Made by a program: the position numbers and the translations under genes
Virus record (IMG/VR): IMGVR_UViG_3300045999_002064
Span: 1 to 33,280 of that record
Strand: one strand, 5' to 3'
Source of the DNA: a virus
DNA length: 33,280 nucleotides
Shown: positions 29,371-33,280 of the stretch, piece by piece
Position numbering within the stretch: position 1 is the stretch's first letter
How the letters are laid out: each line of letters starts with the position of its first letter
Notes under the pieces: generated by a model
Databases searched by the model: none
Seen by the model: only the letters and a program-made list of their open reading frames with translations
What the model was told of the DNA's origin: nothing

Positions 29371-29973
29371 ATGCTGAATCTGTCATCTGGTGGGGGTAAC
29401 TCCAATTTCCTGCGCTTCTCTCCTCAAGCTAACGCCTGGACCAACAGCGACGGCGTCGAGGTCGAGATCAAAAAAGTGGTGTTCGACATCGACAACGTGA
29501 AGACCGGCTGGCTCCTTCTCGGTGCTGGTGTGCGTGACTGGCAACCCGACAGCGAGCTGGGCCGCAAGGGTGCGCAGCCTACGCCTGAGCACAAGCGCGG
29601 CTTTGAGGTCACCTTCTACAACAAGGAGATCGGTACCGCGTCGTGGTCTTCCAACGGCGTCGGTCCCAACATGGGACTGGAAAGCCTGTACACCGCCTGC
29701 GCCGCGCAGCGCGAGGCCAACGCGGGCAAGCTGCCCGTGGTGGAGTACAAGGGCAGCCGCATGGAGAAGATTGGCAAGGGCACCACGCGTATCCCGCAGT
29801 TTGTCATCACGTCGTGGATCGACCGTCCTGCTGGCATGGGAGCGCCCAGCGAGGCCGAGGAGTATGAGGCACCGGCACCTGCACCTGCGCCTGCACCTGC
29901 TGCAGCGCCGGCGCCCGCTAGGGCCACGGCTCGGGCGGTAGCGCCAGCGGCGGCTGAAGACGAGATGTTTTAA
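29371..29973 (+). CDS. Single-stranded DNA-binding protein-like
   Basis: A 200-residue protein. The first 155 residues are beta-rich (FLRFSPQANAWTNSDGVEVE, TGWLLLGAGVRDWQPDS, FVITSWIDRPAGM). An Ala-Pro linker at about 170-195 (APAPAPAPAPAAAPAPA) leads to the acidic tail EDEMF, typical of SSB proteins that recruit partners through their C-terminus. A T7 gp2.5-like role in covering single strands is likely from position between the nuclease and the primase-helicase. It is not a standard bacterial OB-fold SSB sequence, so the fold is inferred. A terminator follows. Confidence 0.78.
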   Translation: MLNLSSGGGNSNFLRFSPQANAWTNSDGVEVEIKKVVFDIDNVKTGWLLLGAGVRDWQPDSELGRKGAQPTPEHKRGFEVTFYNKEIGTASWSSNGVGPNMGLESLYTACAAQREANAGKLPVVEYKGSRMEKIGKGTTRIPQFVITSWIDRPAGMGAPSEAEEYEAPAPAPAPAPAAAPAPARATARAVAPAAAEDEMF

Positions 29974-29990
29974 CGCTCGTCGGTAAACAG

Positions 29991-30018
29991 ACCGGGGCCA
30001 TCACGGTCCCGGTTTTTT
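29991..30018 (+). terminator. Intrinsic terminator after the SSB-like gene
   Basis: ACCGGGGCC and GGTCCCGGT pair over 9 bp (one G-U) around a 5-base loop ATCAC, running into six T (30013-30018). It lies 18 bases after the stop at 29973. Confidence 0.93.
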
Positions 30019-30036
30019 GTCTCAATAAAAACTGAC

Positions 30037-31485
30037 ATGAAATATTTATCTGTTTGCAGCGGAATTGAAGCCGCAACAGTTGCCTGGCACCCGCTTGGAT
30101 GGCAAGCGGCGGCGTACTCAGAGATCGAGCCGTTCCCTTCGGCGGTGCTGGCTCACCATTACCCTGACGTTCCGAACGTCGGAGACATGACCAAATTTAA
30201 GGAGTGGAGCATTGAATCAGGATCAGTTGACCTTCTGGTCGGTGGGACCCCTTGCCAGTCTTTTTCCGTTGCCGGCCTGCGAAAAGGACTTGCCGATCCG
30301 CGAGGAAACCTCGCACTCGTCTATTGCGGAATTCTTGACCACCTTAAGCCGCGATGGTTCGTATGGGAAAACGTGCCGGGTGTCCTCAGTTCAGGAGGTG
30401 GACGGGACTTTGGTTCCTTCCTCGGGGCGGTGGCAGAACTCGGGTATGGGTTCGCGTACAGAGTGCTTGACGCTCAGTACTTCGGAGTGGCCCAGCGACG
30501 CCGTCGTGTGTTCGTTGTCGGACATCTTGGAGACTGGCGTCCTGCCGCAAAGGTTCTTTTTGAGCGCGAAAGCCTGCGCCGGGATTCTGCGCCGAGCAGA
30601 AAAGCGGGGGAAAGAGTTGCCCCAACAATTGCAGGCTGCTCTAACGGCGGTGGCTCAAACGGGCCAGGCAGAGATATAGACAGCGTGGAGAGTTTGCAGC
30701 CTTACCCTATTGCCAACACCCTGACCGCGAGGATGCACAAGGGCATCAACTCAACGGTGGATGAGGGGCAGACGCCGGTGGTTACGCATTCCCTGCGCGG
30801 TGAGGGATTTGATGCCAGCGAGGACGGCACGGGGCGGGGCACGCCGCTGGTGCCGGTCGCTATGCGCGAGTCTGGACAGGGATACTGGATGCAAGACGAT
30901 ATTGCCGGAACGCTCAGGGCTGAAGGTGAGGATCGCCCAAGCAGGCCCAGCCATGTCATAGGTGTTCCAGTTGCCTTCCACCCCAAACAAGATCCCATAA
31001 GCATCCACCGTCATTGCATAGGCCGCGCCCCGGAGTCCGGGCCGCAGGGCAAGGAGTATCTGATGGATGGTTCTGCCTACTGCATGGACAGTCGAGGCCA
31101 GCCACAAGCCGTCGCCTTCCACCCCACGCAAGACCCGATCAGCAGCACCGAGGTGTGCCACAGCATCGGGGCCAATGAGAACGCGACGGCGGCGGTGGCT
31201 GCTGTTACTGGCTCCTTAACAGTAGGCCATCATGGATGCGCGGGGCATCAGCATCGCCAAGGCGACCCATCTTTTCTTATCCCAAACGCCATGCAAGTAC
31301 GCCGCCTAACACCCACAGAGTGCGAGCGATTGCAAGGCTTCCCCGACAACTACACCGCTATTCCGTGGCGCAAGAAACCCATTGAAGACTGCCCCGACGG
31401 GCCGCGCTACAAGGCGCTCGGTAACTCTATGGCCGTGCCCGTCATGGCGTGGATCGGCAAACGAATCAATGAACTCGAGGCATAA
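30037..31485 (+). CDS. DNA C5-cytosine methyltransferase
   Basis: A 482-residue C5-cytosine methyltransferase. Motif I is SVCSGIEAAT, motif IV GGTPCQSFSVAG with catalytic C73, motif VI WENVPG (Glu111), motif VIII QRRRRVFVVG, motif IX RRLTPTECERLQGF, and motif X ALGNSMAVPVMAW. The long region between motifs VIII and IX, residues about 185-430, is the target recognition part and has a duplicated unit VAFHPKQDPIS / VAFHPTQDPIS at 312 and 359. No restriction endonuclease is in the window, so it is probably an orphan used for protection from host restriction. A second frame (30212-30679) is nested in it. The start is weakly signalled, just after a terminator. Confidence 0.93.
   Translation: MKYLSVCSGIEAATVAWHPLGWQAAAYSEIEPFPSAVLAHHYPDVPNVGDMTKFKEWSIESGSVDLLVGGTPCQSFSVAGLRKGLADPRGNLALVYCGILDHLKPRWFVWENVPGVLSSGGGRDFGSFLGAVAELGYGFAYRVLDAQYFGVAQRRRRVFVVGHLGDWRPAAKVLFERESLRRDSAPSRKAGERVAPTIAGCSNGGGSNGPGRDIDSVESLQPYPIANTLTARMHKGINSTVDEGQTPVVTHSLRGEGFDASEDGTGRGTPLVPVAMRESGQGYWMQDDIAGTLRAEGEDRPSRPSHVIGVPVAFHPKQDPISIHRHCIGRAPESGPQGKEYLMDGSAYCMDSRGQPQAVAFHPTQDPISSTEVCHSIGANENATAAVAAVTGSLTVGHHGCAGHQHRQGDPSFLIPNAMQVRRLTPTECERLQGFPDNYTAIPWRKKPIEDCPDGPRYKALGNSMAVPVMAWIGKRINELEA
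30212..30679 (+). CDS. Putative protein nested in another frame of the methyltransferase gene
   Basis: A 155-codon frame wholly inside the methyltransferase gene (+1 relative to it, over its residues 59-214). It starts at TTG with an AAGGAG site 7 bases upstream. SGRWQNSGMGSRTECLTL, CSLSDILETG and RFFLSAKACAGILRRAEKRG match, from memory, a hypothetical phage protein that is found on its own or overlapping Dcm-type genes; the last helix (ACAGILRRAEKRGKELPQQL) is characteristic. The function is unknown. The size, ribosome site and match together make it better than a random open frame, but both frames need comparative testing. Confidence 0.5.
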   Translation: MNQDQLTFWSVGPLASLFPLPACEKDLPIREETSHSSIAEFLTTLSRDGSYGKTCRVSSVQEVDGTLVPSSGRWQNSGMGSRTECLTLSTSEWPSDAVVCSLSDILETGVLPQRFFLSAKACAGILRRAEKRGKELPQQLQAALTAVAQTGQAEI

Positions 31486-33280
31486 ATGCAAGCCGAAGAA
31501 ATCGCAAAGCAATTAGGCAACGCGAAGAAGGTAAACGGTCAATGGTTGGCAAGCTGCCCGGTACCGGGCCACGGCAGAGGCAACGGCGATAAGAACCCGT
31601 CACTGTCGATTAGCGAAGGCCCGGACGGCAAGGCGCTATTCCACTGTCACGGCGGGTGTGATCAAGGCAGCGTGTTCTCAACCATGAGAGAACGCGGTTT
31701 CCTGCCGGAACTTGAGCCGCGTAACGAACCTCTGGCGCTGATCAAGCCCATCACCAGGCAGCTCGAGCAGGAGTGGCACTACAGCGACGAGGAAGGTGTG
31801 ACGCTTTTCATCAAGCAACGATTTCGCACCGCGGACGCCAAGGGCAAGGACTACAAGCTGATCAAGGTGGACGAGGCAGGGCGGCGGCACGCCACGCTGG
31901 GCGATGCCCGCATCGTGCCGTACAAGCTGCCAGAGCTGCGCGATGCAATCAGTAAAGGCCGCTACGTCTACCTGACGGAAGGCGAGAAGGCGGCCGACGC
32001 AATCATCAGCCTCGGCAGCGTCGCCACGTCCAGCCACGCAGGATCAGGCACCTGGCCCGACGCCATCACGGAATACTTTGCCGGCGCCAACGTCGTGATC
32101 CTGCCCGATAACGACACGCCAGGCTGGAAGTACGCCAAGAAAGCCGCGGCAAAGCTGCTGCCCGTGGCCAAGTCAATCCGCGTTGTGGACCTGGGCGGCG
32201 AGGAACAGGGCGACGATGCCTACGAGTGGATCTACAGCCAAGGCAAGACGCGCCAGGACCTAGCCGATCTGGTGAAGGCGCAGGCGCCGGTCACCTCGGA
32301 GACAGAGGTCCAAGCGCCTGAGCGGCTACGCGAGAAGCCGCCGGAGCCGACAGCCAATGACGCCAACGAGAAACAATTGGTGAAACAATCGAACGCGACG
32401 GATGAGCAAGCCGCCGCGGCAGCACCGCAACGCAAGAACCTCACGCTCGAGGCATGGGATGAGATCAAGGACGAGCCGGTCGAGTGGCTGATTGAGCGGG
32501 TCATACCTCGCCGCGGCTTTGTCGCGCTGTACGGCCCGCCAGGATCGTTCAAATCGTTCATTGCGCTGGATCTGGCCGCATCAATCGCGCGCGCAGCGCC
32601 GTGGATGGGCCAAGCGGCGACGCCGTCCGAGAACGGGGCCGTGGTCTACATCGCCGGCGAAGGCCACGGCGGCATCGGGGCGCGCATCAAAGCGTGCCGC
32701 ATCCACCACGAGATCAATGCAGGTATCCCGATCTACATCCTCAGACACCAGATAAACCTCAGATCCAGCACCGAGGACATCAACTCGCTCATGCTGGCGG
32801 TGGCCGAGTTGTCAGAAACACGCCAGCTAAAGATTGACCTTATCGTCATCGATACGCTCGCCCGGGCCTTCGGCGGGGGCAACGAGAACAGCTCCGAGGA
32901 TATGGGCGCCTTCATCACGTCATGCGGGCACCTGCAGCAAGTCTTCGAGGCCGCGCTGCTAGTGATCCACCACTCAGGTAAGGACCAGGCCAAAGGGCTG
33001 CGGGGACATTCATCGCTGCTTGGGGCCGTGGACACCGAGCTGGAGCTGCTGCGCTTTGACGACCAGCCGCGGGGTGTGGTCACCATCAGTAAGCAAAAGG
33101 ACGGCGAGGATGGGGTCAGGTACGGCTTTGAGATGGTCGAGATCGACATCGACGAGGGGTCAGCCGCGACGCTGTCGCTTGATGAGCCGCGCAAGTCTCT
33201 GGCCGTTAATCCATCGGATGAAGCGGCGCGCAGGACATCAGAGGAGGCACAGAAAGTAGGACTAAATCGTGCAGGTAAGG
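31486..33280 (+). CDS. Primase-helicase (Toprim plus RepA/RecA-like ATPase), cut by window end
   Basis: The frame starts at ATG 31486, directly after the methyltransferase stop, and stays open to the right edge, giving at least 598 residues. Residues 20-60 look like a primase zinc finger (C24, H29, C54, C58: CPVPGHGRGN, then HCHGGC). Residues 160-215 form a Toprim domain (YLTEGEKAADA with E165/E167 and LPDNDTPG with D208/D210). After an Ala/Gln-rich linker the ATPase has Walker A GPPGSFKS (350-357), Walker B LIVIDT (452-457) and VIHHSGK (493-499). It should synthesise primers and unwind DNA. The 3' end is missing. Confidence 0.9.
   Translation, partial: MQAEEIAKQLGNAKKVNGQWLASCPVPGHGRGNGDKNPSLSISEGPDGKALFHCHGGCDQGSVFSTMRERGFLPELEPRNEPLALIKPITRQLEQEWHYSDEEGVTLFIKQRFRTADAKGKDYKLIKVDEAGRRHATLGDARIVPYKLPELRDAISKGRYVYLTEGEKAADAIISLGSVATSSHAGSGTWPDAITEYFAGANVVILPDNDTPGWKYAKKAAAKLLPVAKSIRVVDLGGEEQGDDAYEWIYSQGKTRQDLADLVKAQAPVTSETEVQAPERLREKPPEPTANDANEKQLVKQSNATDEQAAAAAPQRKNLTLEAWDEIKDEPVEWLIERVIPRRGFVALYGPPGSFKSFIALDLAASIARAAPWMGQAATPSENGAVVYIAGEGHGGIGARIKACRIHHEINAGIPIYILRHQINLRSSTEDINSLMLAVAELSETRQLKIDLIVIDTLARAFGGGNENSSEDMGAFITSCGHLQQVFEAALLVIHHSGKDQAKGLRGHSSLLGAVDTELELLRFDDQPRGVVTISKQKDGEDGVRYGFEMVEIDIDEGSAATLSLDEPRKSLAVNPSDEAARRTSEEAQKVGLNRAGK

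Noticed and set aside
1-33280. Search for tRNA genes, CRISPR arrays, insertion sequences and integrase/attachment sites.
   Set aside because: I saw no cloverleaf with conserved tRNA bases, no regularly spaced repeats, no transposase and no integrase; a computed scan could still find weak cases.

Overview
The window is a contiguous piece of a tailed double-stranded DNA phage genome. I see no bacterial housekeeping gene, rRNA, tRNA, CRISPR array, insertion sequence or integrase. The particle is most likely a short-tailed virus (podovirus): there is a portal, scaffold, major capsid protein of the SU10/DUF5309 type and a head-tail adaptor, followed by fibre and nozzle-like proteins and a run of large Ala/Gly-rich internal virion (ejection) proteins, but no sheath, long-tail tube, tape measure or baseplate set. 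GC content is fairly high, genes are tightly packed, and ATGA, GTGA and TAATG overlaps are very common. The HP1-type holin and Rap1a-like protein suggest a Gram-negative proteobacterial host. A betaproteobacterial freshwater host is my inference only. The terminase is presumably left of base 1.

Layout. (1) 11-23193, rightward late region: small conserved proteins and a glycosyltransferase, portal, scaffold, capsid, a perfect terminator (5922-5950), a second glycosyltransferase, adaptor, fibre genes, a cupin-like protein, a lysis block (10103-12492: HP1-type holin, tiny membrane protein, two further membrane proteins, three-helix holin-like protein, GH108 endolysin), tail-tip and nozzle proteins, ejection proteins, a HExxH protein, a metallophosphoesterase, and a two-part protein ending in a probable ADP-ribosyltransferase domain. 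(2) 24606-23190, leftward operon: helix-turn-helix regulator, RuvC-like resolvase, 2OG-Fe(II) oxygenase, each coupled by a 4-base overlap. (3) 24607-24847, a 241-bp control region: three sigma70-like promoters, two matching 16-bp dyads (WTGAC-N6-GTCAA), and a promoter-to-terminator interval that looks like an independent small RNA of about 118 nt. (4) 24848-33280, rightward early/replication region: many small genes, one HNH endonuclease insertion, a Rap1a-like secreted protein, a Cas4-like PD-(D/E)XK nuclease, an SSB-like protein with acidic tail, a terminator, a C5-cytosine methyltransferase carrying a nested second reading frame, and a primase-helicase that runs off the right edge.

How it fits together. 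The control region can drive the early operon rightward and the regulator operon leftward. The regulator is the obvious candidate to bind both dyads, one on its own promoter and one on the two divergent promoters. Early products copy, repair and modify DNA; late products build the capsid, lyse the cell and supply proteins likely to be ejected with the genome. The features most worth following up are the compact switch with its candidate sRNA, the frame nested in the methyltransferase gene, and the ADP-ribosyltransferase-like protein at the end of the ejection gene block. All family assignments come from motif reading and memory, not from a database search.
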